Assembly (NCBI GenBank): GCA_943788235.1
Contig: CALSPM010000003.1
Location: 62,001-126,000 of the forward strand
From: an uncultured Cyclobacteriaceae bacterium
GTDB taxonomy: Bacteria; Bacteroidota; Bacteroidia; Cytophagales; Cyclobacteriaceae
Direction: 5' to 3'
Length of the DNA: 64,000 bases
The position numbers and the translations under genes were made by a program. Shown here in pieces: positions 1-7,649 of the stretch. The notes under the pieces were generated by a model that had not been told where the DNA came from, ran no database searches, and saw only the letters and a program-made list of their open reading frames with translations. Every line of letters begins with the position of its first letter. Positions within the stretch are counted from its first letter, which is position 1.

Positions 1-1
1 A

Positions 2-349
2 CTAGTCTTTGCTTTTCCTGGAAATCCAGTATCTAGTTTTATGTGTGCCCAGCAATACTTCAAACCTTGGTTGGATCATTCGTTGCAGTCCTCTGAGATG
101 CCATTACCTTGGGCTGAATTGGTTGAAGATGTCCATTTCAAACCAGATCTCACGTATTTTTTAGAAGTGAAAATCGTATTTCATTCCTCTGGAAAAATAA
201 AGGCATATCCGGTGAAGGGTAATGGATCGGGCGACTTGGCTAATTTGGTAGATGCGGATGCTTTTATCCAATTGCCTTCAGGGCGTAGTGACTTTCTCAA
301 GGGCGAAATTTTTCCCTTTATTGCCTACAGAAATTTAATTCATGGTTGA
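2..349 (+). CDS. moeA: Molybdopterin molybdotransferase MoeA, 3' part only
   Basis: This is the C-terminal end of a gene that begins before the window. Reading from base 2 gives VFAFPGNPVSSF, which matches the MoeA motif of the form FALPGNPVS in the molybdate/adenylyl-MPT site. The terminal beta-barrel domain IV follows and ends with a GNGSGDLANLVDADAFIQLP stretch typical of MoeA. The stop TGA is at 347-349. MoeA inserts molybdate into adenylylated molybdopterin in the cytoplasm. The next gene (mobA-like) is on the opposite strand and converges on it with a spacer of about 50 bp. Family assignment is secure; full length cannot be judged. Confidence 0.93.
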   Translation, partial: LVFAFPGNPVSSFMCAQQYFKPWLDHSLQSSEMPLPWAELVEDVHFKPDLTYFLEVKIVFHSSGKIKAYPVKGNGSGDLANLVDADAFIQLPSGRSDFLKGEIFPFIAYRNLIHG

Positions 350-402
350 GGTAGCCATGAGTAAAATTTTAATGGGCTTAGAATACCAATCGGTTTTCTA
401 GC

Positions 403-1530
403 TTAGGGCTTAACAACTTTTAATTCTTCCGGGGTATTCACATTGCGCAGGACATCCACATTACTTATCGGTAATTCCTTGATATCACTATTGATTAATA
501 CTTTTCTAGGGCACGAATAACCAAAGGCCAAAAATTGCAGAAGGATTGGATAGGCCCTTGGTTCCCATAAAGTCAATAAAGGCTCTGGAAAGGCTGTTTC
601 GGGATTATGAAAACAGGTGGCCATTTTGGATTTATCACGGTTTGTTAATAAGGTCTTTAATGTGGTGGCATCTAATAAGGGGAGATCAGTAGCGACGACG
701 AGCCAAGCACTATTGGGGTCTTGTTTGAACGCGGAAAGGATACCTCCAAAAGGGCCTAAATTTAAAAAAGCATCAGGAATGATCGAATATTGCGTCTGAA
801 AATCTATCGATTCGTTTTGAACAGATAGATAAGTTTGCGAACAAAAACCATTCAAAAGTTCAGCCAGGTACTCTCGATGTGCTTTTCCGTAATAGTTGAT
901 GGCACCTTTATCATGCCCCATTCGAGTACTGTTACCTCCGGCCAAAACAAGTCCTTTGATAGGTATCGAATAGGCATCAATGATGTTTTTAATCACCTTT
1001 GCTATGCCGGATACATCTTTGATCGAAAGCAGGGGAATTTTTTCATAATTTTTGATGTGCGCTTTAATAAAGGGGAAAAGCTCCTCGACTCCTTCATCTA
1101 GGATAAAAAGTTTTATACCAGAGAGGCGGTCTAATTTTTTCTCAAGTGAGGTCTTCTTTTGCTCGTTGATAATCACTATTTGACTTTCGGCTAAGAAATG
1201 GTTGCCATTGATCAGCACCAGATCACAATCATTGAATAACGCTCTAAAATGGGTAGCTATGTAATCGTGCTTAAAACGTACACCGTGTTGACCAATCAGA
1301 TCCGTGTAGATTGTCCTAAAGGCTGAAGTAGCCATGTCGTTTTGGTGAGAGGCATCTGCATACCCTAGGCCATATTCAAAATTTAAGTGAGCGGCTAACT
1401 GCTCACTTAAATTTTGGATGGTATTACAGGGGGCACCGATAAGTGCCAGCTCCTGCTGTCCGAATGCACCACCTTTGGGTTTGTTTAAAAGAGCATGTTT
1501 TTTATGCGATTTTGAAGTCATTTTTTCCAC
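403..1530 (-). CDS. mobA: Two-domain MobA-like molybdenum cofactor nucleotidyltransferase
   Basis: The 375-residue product has two parts. The C-terminal half (about 190-375) is a MobA-type nucleotidyltransferase: LVLAGGNSTRMGHDKG is the nucleotide loop, GPFGGILSA and VVATDLPLL are the core motifs, and NVNTPEEL closes the fold. Families of this type transfer GMP (or CMP) to Mo-molybdopterin. The N-terminal half (about 25-185) resembles a degenerate MobB-like domain: it has GAPCNTIQNLSEQL where a P-loop would be and DLVLINGNHF where MobB has DLVLVEGF. Lysine of a real Walker A is absent, so nucleotide binding there is doubtful. Translation probably starts at 1530 or at the Met three codons later; both overlap the end of moaC, implying a moaC-mobA operon. 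CODH enzymes use the cytosine dinucleotide cofactor, so substrate (GTP or CTP) cannot be decided from sequence. Confidence 0.82.
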   Translation of the reverse strand: MEKMTSKSHKKHALLNKPKGGAFGQQELALIGAPCNTIQNLSEQLAAHLNFEYGLGYADASHQNDMATSAFRTIYTDLIGQHGVRFKHDYIATHFRALFNDCDLVLINGNHFLAESQIVIINEQKKTSLEKKLDRLSGIKLFILDEGVEELFPFIKAHIKNYEKIPLLSIKDVSGIAKVIKNIIDAYSIPIKGLVLAGGNSTRMGHDKGAINYYGKAHREYLAELLNGFCSQTYLSVQNESIDFQTQYSIIPDAFLNLGPFGGILSAFKQDPNSAWLVVATDLPLLDATTLKTLLTNRDKSKMATCFHNPETAFPEPLLTLWEPRAYPILLQFLAFGYSCPRKVLINSDIKELPISNVDVLRNVNTPEELKVVKP

Positions 1531-1981
1531 CTATTTTTTCGAGCAATCGTGTTTCTTTGATAAGGATATGATGAGAAAAGCCTTTGCACATATCATAAAT
1601 GGTAAGAGCAGCGACTGATGCTCCTGTAAGGGCTTCCATTTCCACCCCTGTTTTTCCAGAGGTCTTAACCGTGCAAATGATTTCTACTTCTTGGCTGTCA
1701 CTAAGTTCGATCGTCACGTTACAGCCGTCAAGGCCAAGGGGATGACACAAGGGAATCAGCTCACTGGTTTTTTTGGAGGCCATGATCCCAGCCAATATGG
1801 CGGTTTGAAATACAGGCCCCTTTTTTGTATGAATCTCATCTTTTTGGAATTGTTCCAAAATTTCGGGAGCCAAAATAACCATTGAACGAGCGATGGCTAT
1901 GCGATGGGACACCCCCTTATCCGAAACATCCACCATGGTAGGTTCTCCATTTTTGGTGAGATGCGAAAAATTTTTCTTCAT
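1502..1981 (-). CDS. moaC: Cyclic pyranopterin monophosphate synthase MoaC
   Basis: This 159-residue protein is full length for MoaC. It shows the family motifs MVDVSDKGVSHRIAIA near the N-terminus, KKTSELIPLCHPL in the middle and GVEMEALTGASVAALTIYDMCK, which carries active-site residues. MoaC with MoaA converts GTP to cyclic pyranopterin monophosphate, the first step of molybdenum cofactor synthesis. It is the first gene of a two-gene minus-strand unit with the mobA-like gene, whose start lies inside the moaC 3' end. It is divergent from the moeB-like gene, sharing an AT-rich spacer of about 80 bp. moaA and moaE are not in the window. Confidence 0.96.
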   Translation of the reverse strand: MKKNFSHLTKNGEPTMVDVSDKGVSHRIAIARSMVILAPEILEQFQKDEIHTKKGPVFQTAILAGIMASKKTSELIPLCHPLGLDGCNVTIELSDSQEVEIICTVKTSGKTGVEMEALTGASVAALTIYDMCKGFSHHILIKETRLLEKIGGKNDFKIA

Positions 1982-2062
1982 TTTTTATATTCTTTGTAAC
2001 TAAATTATGGCTAATATACAAAACCATTTCAAGTTTTTAACCAGGACTAATATTACTTTAAG

Positions 2063-3211
2063 GTGGCATTATCAAATCAAGAGAAACTACGCTACAGTCG
2101 GCATTTGAATTTACCAGACTTCGGCATAACTACACAAGAAAAATTAAAAAGGGCAAAAGTATTGGTAGTGGGTACGGGGGGATTAGGTGCACCCCTGCTG
2201 CAATATTTGACAGCCGTCGGTGTGGGTACCATTGGTGTGGTCGATTTTGACGTCATTGATGAGAGTAATTTGCAGCGGCAAGTACTTTTCGGAATGGAAG
2301 ATATAGGGAAACCTAAAACGGCGGTAGCTATAACCAAACTACGTGCACAAAACCCATTTGTACATTTTATTGAGTACAATTTAAAATTAGATGCCTCCAA
2401 TGCTTTGGAGATCATTAGTAATTACGATGTGGTAGCCGATGGCACAGATAACTTTCCCACTCGGTACCTCGTAAATGACGCCTGCGTTTTAACAGGAAAG
2501 CCCAATGTTTATGCCTCTATATACCGGTTTGAAGGACAAGTCAGTGTCTTTAATTGGGAGAATAAGGAAGGTATATTAGGACCTAATTATAGAGATGTGT
2601 TTCCGACGCCTCCACCCCCAGGCATGGTACCTAATTGTGCAGAAGGAGGAGTGTTGGGCGTATTGCCTGGGATCATAGGATCCATTCAAGCCTCTGAAGT
2701 GATTAAAGCAATTACGGGTATGGGCGTCTCTTTATCTGGCAAACTTTTTCTGATGGATGTCCTTGACTTTTCTAATCGGACGTTGAACATCAAAAGAGAT
2801 CCAAAAAACCCACTGAATGGCGAAACACCCACAATCAAGGCATTGATTGATTATGAGTCCTTTTGTGGGATCACAAATGATTCGAATGACCTGATTGATT
2901 TGTCGCCCATAGAACTCGCCCGATGGCGACGGGAAGGTCAGGATTTTCAATTGATTGACCTCAGAGAAGCTTACGAATTTGAGGCGGGTAATATTGGTGG
3001 GCAACGGATACCTTTGGGAGAATTAGCTGCATCTGTGAACTTGATCGATAAAAATAGACCGGTTGTTTTCTTATGTAAATCAGGCAAAAGAAGTGCACAA
3101 GCCATCGAAAATTTAACTTCCCTGGCAGCAGGTTACTCCAACCTGAGACACTTGAAGGGAGGTCTGCTGTCATGGAAAGAACAAGTTGATGCTGATTTAC
3201 TCTTAATTTGA
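2063..3211 (+). CDS. moeB: MoeB/ThiF-type adenylyltransferase fused to a rhodanese domain
   Basis: The 382-residue product has an E1-like adenylyltransferase domain (about 1-270: GTGGLG at 37-42, DFDVIDESNL at 61-70, DGTDN at 126-130) followed by a rhodanese domain (about 285-382) with active-site loop CKSGKRS at 338-344. It is built like eukaryotic MOCS3/Uba4. Cys192 in PNCAEGG matches the conserved MOCS3-type cysteine. Its likely job is adenylation, and perhaps sulfuration, of the MoaD C-terminus (Gly-Gly) encoded at 4721. Odd feature: the two CxxC pairs that bind zinc in E. coli MoeB are replaced by Asn175/Asp178 and Asn249/Asn252. The start is GTG. The gene ends tail-to-tail with xdhC with no spacer. 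Confidence 0.9.
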   Translation: MALSNQEKLRYSRHLNLPDFGITTQEKLKRAKVLVVGTGGLGAPLLQYLTAVGVGTIGVVDFDVIDESNLQRQVLFGMEDIGKPKTAVAITKLRAQNPFVHFIEYNLKLDASNALEIISNYDVVADGTDNFPTRYLVNDACVLTGKPNVYASIYRFEGQVSVFNWENKEGILGPNYRDVFPTPPPPGMVPNCAEGGVLGVLPGIIGSIQASEVIKAITGMGVSLSGKLFLMDVLDFSNRTLNIKRDPKNPLNGETPTIKALIDYESFCGITNDSNDLIDLSPIELARWRREGQDFQLIDLREAYEFEAGNIGGQRIPLGELAASVNLIDKNRPVVFLCKSGKRSAQAIENLTSLAAGYSNLRHLKGGLLSWKEQVDADLLLI

Positions 3212-4226
3212 TTACTGATATTGATTCTTGAATTTGATGATTTCACTCATGATGGCCAAGGCAATTTCTTTAGCTGATTTGGCATGAATAGGGATACCGA
3301 TGGGTGCTTGAATTTTCGAAATTAAATCTTGAGAGACTCCTTTTTTGGTCAATCGATCTATTCTTTTCTGATGGGTCTTTTTACTGCCTAAAGCACCAAT
3401 ATAGGCTACTTTGGAGGGGAGTAATATTTCTAAAGCATTGTCATCTATTTTGGGATCGTGGGAAAGAATGGCACAAAAGGTATAGGAGTCTAATTTTAAC
3501 TGTTGTAGCACTTCGGAGGGGTAAGCCTCAAAAACTTGAGTAGGCTCGGTTTCAAAATACGTATTTTTTGCGAAATAACCTCTGGGGTCAATCACAATAG
3601 TTTCGAAATCATGCATATATGCCATACTGACCAAGTCCACGGTAATATGCGCAACCCCAATGATAAGTAAGGTAGGCTTTCGAGGAAACACTTGAATAAA
3701 ATAATTTCGCCCCTCGAAGGTGAGGTGTCTTGTGAGATCTTTCCTCCAAAGCCACTTGTGCTTCTTTGATTAACATCGGAGGAAGTGGTGTGCCTGTTAC
3801 CGATCCATTTTCTTCAATTAACCAATTTTCATTTTTATTTAAATCAGAAATTAAAAGACAGGATTGATTGGATTGCATTTTTTTTAATAAAGAGTGCCAA
3901 ACCATATTTAATGAAAAGTCAACCGCTTGCAAATAAACTTCAATACTGCCTCCGCAAGACAACCCAACAGACCACGCTTCTTCATCACTGACTCCAAAAG
4001 AAAGTTTTTCTGCCGTATGCTGGGTAAAAAGAGCTTGCGCTTTCTTGACTACCGCACCCTCCACACAACCACCGCTCACAGAACCTGACATTTTTTGATC
4101 TTCATTAATGACCATCATAGACCCGACGGGTCGAGGAGAGGAGCCCCAAGTTTTCACAACGCGGGCAAGGATCAACACGCCCCCATTTTGACTCATTTTG
4201 TTAATGATTTGATTAAAATTTTTCAT
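3212..4226 (-). pseudogene. xdhC: XdhC/CoxI-family maturation factor, interrupted by one frameshift
   Basis: Two overlapping reading frames make one XdhC-family protein of about 335 residues. The upstream frame (start ATG at 4226) encodes the N-terminal XdhC/CoxI domain with GSSPRPVGSMM and GSVSGGCVEGAVV. The downstream frame encodes the Rossmann domain with LLIIGVAHI, AILSHDPKIDD, AYIGALGSKK and GIPIHAKSAKEIALAI. The frames join around 3713-3745, where the coherent downstream reading is LTFEGRNYFIQVFPRKP; a one-base indel would restore the gene. XdhC proteins bind Mo cofactor and help insert its terminal sulfur into xanthine dehydrogenase-type enzymes, consistent with the cox operon close by. 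A second XdhC-like gene lies at 12660. It may be a real mutation or a sequencing error. Confidence 0.8.
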
Positions 4227-4286
4227 AATTAAACTAATTCCAATTAGGGTTAGGTTTTTTTTTCACGTATCTTTAAAATTAGTCAT

Positions 4287-4727
4287 ATGTTAAGTAATTG
4301 CAACTGTCACCCCACTAAAAAGATTAATAGATCGAGCAGCGCTTCGCTATTCAGTACAGTTGTATTGATTATTCTGCCCAAATGTCCAATTTGTATTATG
4401 GCATATTCTAGTGCGATTACGATTTGTGGAGGCACTGATATGTACTTGAGGTCCAATAATTGGGTTTCTTACGTGCCCCTTGTTTTAGCGTTTTTTATCA
4501 ATTTAATGCTCCTGTTTAATTGGAGAGGTCAGCGTACTTTGTACGCACTCATGATTGCTATGGTGGGATTTACCCTAATTTCATTGACTCACCAACTTGT
4601 GTTGTCTCCCGTTTTTTATGATTTAGGTGCAGTATTGTTGTTAATGAGTATTTGGTTGAATAGCAGTTTGATCTCGCTTTTAAATAAGTTCAGGAGAAAA
4701 TTGCGCCCTGGCATTTCAAATTGGTAA
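4287..4727 (+). CDS. Small integral membrane protein with a CPIC motif, unknown function
   Basis: The 146-residue product has a short Cys-containing N-terminus (CNC near residues 5-7), then about four hydrophobic segments. The first membrane segment carries PKCPICIMAY, a C-P-x-C pair of the type seen in metal or thiol-handling membrane proteins. The C-terminus is basic. I do not recognise a named family; a distant MerC-like protein is possible but not shown. It lies in a molybdenum-cofactor cluster and its stop overlaps the start of moaD by 7 bases, so it is probably co-translated with moaD and the propeller gene that follows. A role in sulfur or metal supply is only a guess from context. Confidence 0.6.
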   Translation: MLSNCNCHPTKKINRSSSASLFSTVVLIILPKCPICIMAYSSAITICGGTDMYLRSNNWVSYVPLVLAFFINLMLLFNWRGQRTLYALMIAMVGFTLISLTHQLVLSPVFYDLGAVLLLMSIWLNSSLISLLNKFRRKLRPGISNW

Positions 4728-4993
4728 AAGTAAGGTTCACATCTGCATTAAAGCAATTTTTCCCTGATTTGAGGACACAACAATTAGAGGGGGTATCTAT
4801 CAAAGAGCTCATTACCTCGATTGAATCTATTTATCCGGGTATGCAAGACTATTTATTAGAAGAAGACGGAAGTCTCAGAAAGCATGTAAATATTTTTGTT
4901 CGTGACGAAATGATGGTTGATCGCCATAGGTTGTCAGATACCTTGACCGATGGAGATGACGTGTTGATTTTCCAAGCTTTGTCAGGAGGTTGA
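4721..4993 (+). CDS. moaD: MoaD/ThiS-family sulfur carrier protein
   Basis: This 90-residue beta-grasp protein ends in Gly-Gly (QALSGG), the tail that is adenylated and thiocarboxylated in MoaD/ThiS proteins. It supplies sulfur to molybdopterin synthase or a related acceptor, with the MoeB-rhodanese protein at 2063 as likely activator. The reading frame opens with TTG at 4721, which overlaps the upstream stop by 7 bases; no ATG fits the fold better. Its TGA stop overlaps the ATG of the next gene (ATGA-type junction at 4991-4995), indicating translational coupling. The length is close to MoaD rather than the shorter ThiS, but the exact partner cannot be assigned because moaE is not seen here. 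Confidence 0.82.
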   Translation: MVKVRFTSALKQFFPDLRTQQLEGVSIKELITSIESIYPGMQDYLLEEDGSLRKHVNIFVRDEMMVDRHRLSDTLTDGDDVLIFQALSGG

Positions 4994-6069
4994 TGCAAGT
5001 ATTAATAGGAACTGCGAAAGGCCTAATGGTATATGAAATTTTGCCAGATAAGACACCGAAAGAATTGGCCATTCATTTTTTAGGATTTTCAGTAAACATG
5101 ATTTTTGTCGATGAACGGAGCCATAGATGGTGGGTGGGCATTGCGCACCGTCATTGGGGACAGAAAGTCCATTACACTGACGATCAAGGAGCTTGTTGGA
5201 AAGAAGCCAAAAGACCTTCATACCAAGGATTTAAAATGATTAACGGAGCCCCTGCTAAACTTAAGGAAATTTGGAGCATGCAGCATGGGGGTGCCGATTC
5301 ACAAAGACTATGGCTTGGTACAGAGCCAGGAGGTTTATTTTCAAGTACCAATGGCGGGACCACATTTGAGCTAAACGAACCGCTATGGGATCATGCGAGC
5401 AGAGAGAAAGAAGGTAAATGGTTTGGGGCGGGTAGCGATTTCCCATTTATTCATTCAATAGAAATAAATCCACATAATTCTAGTCATTTATATGTCGCCA
5501 TTAGTTGCGCAGGTATTTTTGAATCGTTGGATAACGGGGCTTCCTGGCAGCCTAGGAATAAAGGATTATTGGCAACTTATTTGCCTAATCCTAATGCGGA
5601 AGTTGGACAAGATCCGCATCAGTTACTTATACACCCAGATTCTCCTAATGTACTTTGGCAGCAAAATCATTGTGGTATTTATTTCACCAAAAATGGAGGA
5701 AAATTGTGGACTGAAGTTTTTTTGACAAAGGGAATATCCAGTTATGGTTTTTCGTTGGCGATAGATGAAAATAATCCAGCTAGGAGTTGGGTTATTCCAG
5801 TGGAGAGTGATCAGCGCCGGGTGGCACCTGATTTGAAATTAGAAGTTTTTGAGACTTCTAATTTTGGGCAATCATGGAAAAGTGTCAGTAAGGGTTTACC
5901 AACTACCCATACATTTGATATTGTGCTTAGAAAAAGTTTTAAGCGGAAGGAAAATCTCATGATTTTTGGAACAACAAATGGAAATTTATTTTACACTTTG
6001 GCGGAAACACCCTATTGGCAACTGATCTCATCTCACTTAACCAAGGTTAACGCCGTTTGCATCGTATGA
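4993..6069 (+). CDS. BNR/sialidase-type beta-propeller protein coupled to moaD
   Basis: The product of about 358 residues has repeated Asp-box-like signatures (TDDQGACWKEA, STNGGTTF, SLDNGASWQP, TKNGGKLWTEV, TSNFGQSWKSV), as in BNR/VPS10-type beta-propellers. It lacks a signal peptide, so it is probably cytoplasmic. ATG at 4993 is chosen as start because an AGGAGG ribosome-binding site lies at 4984-4989 and the codon overlaps the moaD stop; a TTG one codon upstream is less likely. Tight coupling with a MoaD-like carrier suggests a shared task, but the biochemical role of such propellers next to MoaD is not known to me. Sialidase activity should not be inferred. Confidence 0.75.
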   Translation: MQVLIGTAKGLMVYEILPDKTPKELAIHFLGFSVNMIFVDERSHRWWVGIAHRHWGQKVHYTDDQGACWKEAKRPSYQGFKMINGAPAKLKEIWSMQHGGADSQRLWLGTEPGGLFSSTNGGTTFELNEPLWDHASREKEGKWFGAGSDFPFIHSIEINPHNSSHLYVAISCAGIFESLDNGASWQPRNKGLLATYLPNPNAEVGQDPHQLLIHPDSPNVLWQQNHCGIYFTKNGGKLWTEVFLTKGISSYGFSLAIDENNPARSWVIPVESDQRRVAPDLKLEVFETSNFGQSWKSVSKGLPTTHTFDIVLRKSFKRKENLMIFGTTNGNLFYTLAETPYWQLISSHLTKVNAVCIV

Positions 6070-6237
6070 GCAAAATTATTTTCTTCCATTTTTTTGTTTT
6101 AGAAAAAAAATAATCTATCTTCTTTCTTCGTTTCTTTATATAATTTCTAAAAAGAGCTGATAATAGCGTCTTATTAATATGAAATTAATAACAAGAAGCT
6201 AGTTTACTGTTTTATTTAAATTAACCCCTCGTAAAAA

Positions 6238-7110
6238 ATGATTCCATCAACGTTTGATTATACCGCTCCATCCTCGTTGGATGAAGCACTCAAACTTCTT
6301 CATGATTTCGGAGATGACGCCAAAATACTTGCTGGCGGCCATTCACTGATTCCTATGATGAAGCTAAGGTTCGCAGAACCTGAACATTTAATAGATCTTA
6401 ACAACATTCCTGGATTGTCATATCTCAAAATTGAAGGAGGTATGTTTAAGATAGGGGCCATGACTCGTGAGGTAGAAACAGAAGAATCTGCGGAAATCGC
6501 GGTCCATTTCCCCATATTTGCGGATGTGGCTAAGCTCATTGCCGATCCTCAAGTTAGAAATTTTGGTACTTTGGGCGGTAATTTAGCTCACGGTGACGCT
6601 GCCAATGACCAGCCTGCAGTGATGCTTGCCTTAGATGCTTCTGTTGAAATCGCAGGACTTGACGGAAGAAGAACTGTTGGAATTGATGATTTCTTTTACG
6701 GATTCTATTCCACTGCAGTTCAAGAAGGTGAAATACTGACTGAAATTTTGATTCCAATCCCATCGGGGAGGTCAGGAAACGCTTATCATAAGGTAGAGCG
6801 AAAGGTAGGAGATTATGCTACAGGTGGTGTCGCGGTTCATTTAGAATTTGATGAGCAAGGGATTTGTACAAAAGCAGGCATTGGTTTAACCAATGTGAAT
6901 CCAACGCCTTTGAGAGCGGTTAGATCAGAAGCGGCATTGGTTGGTACTTCTCTTGATGATGATGCCATTGCTTCGGCTGCTCAATATGCGTCTGAGGATT
7001 GTAATCCGTCGAGTGATTTGAGGGGAGACATAGATTATAAGCGGCATATCATTAAAGCAGTTACTAAAAAAATGATCAATAAGGCAAAGCAGCGAGCATT
7101 TAAAAATTAA
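6238..7110 (+). CDS. coxM: Carbon monoxide dehydrogenase medium (FAD) subunit CoxM
   Basis: The 290-residue protein has the FAD-binding motifs of the xanthine oxidase-family medium subunit: [13 protein letters not shown] at 32-44 and [10 protein letters not shown] at 111-120, followed by the CO_deh_flav_C region. It passes electrons from the iron-sulfur subunit to the quinone pool. It is the first gene of a cox operon; M-S-L order is the usual order for form I enzymes. The 168-bp spacer upstream (6070-6237) is AT-rich and presumably holds the promoter, but I see no clear TAnnTTTG element there. coxS begins 8 bases after its stop. Confidence 0.95.
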   Translation: MIPSTFDYTAPSSLDEALKLLHDFGDDAKILAGGHSLIPMMKLRFAEPEHLIDLNNIPGLSYLKIEGGMFKIGAMTREVETEESAEIAVHFPIFADVAKLIADPQVRNFGTLGGNLAHGDAANDQPAVMLALDASVEIAGLDGRRTVGIDDFFYGFYSTAVQEGEILTEILIPIPSGRSGNAYHKVERKVGDYATGGVAVHLEFDEQGICTKAGIGLTNVNPTPLRAVRSEAALVGTSLDDDAIASAAQYASEDCNPSSDLRGDIDYKRHIIKAVTKKMINKAKQRAFKN

Positions 7111-7118
7111 GATTTACC

Positions 7119-7625
7119 ATGAAAAAAGAAATTACATTAAAAATAAACGGGGAGGAATTTACAAAAGAGGTAGAGCCGAGGACCCTGCTAGTCCACTTTA
7201 TTAGAGAGGACATTGGAATGACAGGTACGCACATAGGATGTGATACTTCAAGTTGCGGCGCCTGCACAATCTTGATCGATGGTAAATCAGCAAAATCATG
7301 TACCATTTTAGCGGTTCAAGCTGCTGGCAAAGAAATTACTACGGTTGAAGGGATTGCTACTACCGAAGGCGCACATCCGATACAAGAGGGATTTAAAGAA
7401 AATCATGGATTACACTGTGGATTTTGTACCCCAGGTATGATGCTTCGAGCCATTGAGTTACTTGAAAAGAATCCAGATCCCACAGAAGAAGAAATTCGAT
7501 GGGGTATTTCAGGTAATTTGTGCAGATGCACAGGTTACAATAATATAGTAAAGTCGATAAAATATGCAGGAGCAAAACTGAGAGGTGATGAATTACCTTC
7601 TACTGAACCTGAATTTGTCGAATAA
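7119..7625 (+). CDS. coxS: Carbon monoxide dehydrogenase small (2Fe-2S) subunit CoxS
   Basis: The 168-residue protein carries two [2Fe-2S] sites. The plant-ferredoxin-like site uses Cys41, Cys46, Cys49 and Cys61. The all-alpha site uses Cys100, Cys103, Cys135 and Cys137 (CGFC and CRC). All eight ligands are present. It carries electrons from the Mo-Cu site in CoxL to FAD in CoxM. It sits between coxM and coxL with spacers of 8 and 24 bases, so one transcript is likely. Length is normal for the family. The fold alone is shared with other xanthine dehydrogenase-family enzymes; the CoxL motif makes the CODH assignment. Confidence 0.96.
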   Translation: MKKEITLKINGEEFTKEVEPRTLLVHFIREDIGMTGTHIGCDTSSCGACTILIDGKSAKSCTILAVQAAGKEITTVEGIATTEGAHPIQEGFKENHGLHCGFCTPGMMLRAIELLEKNPDPTEEEIRWGISGNLCRCTGYNNIVKSIKYAGAKLRGDELPSTEPEFVE

Positions 7626-7649
7626 ATTAACTTAATCAAAAAAATCAAA

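Noticed and set aside
4993-6069. Sialidase activity of the BNR protein
   Set aside because: Asp-box repeats alone do not show a sialidase; catalytic Arg triad and signal peptide are not apparent.
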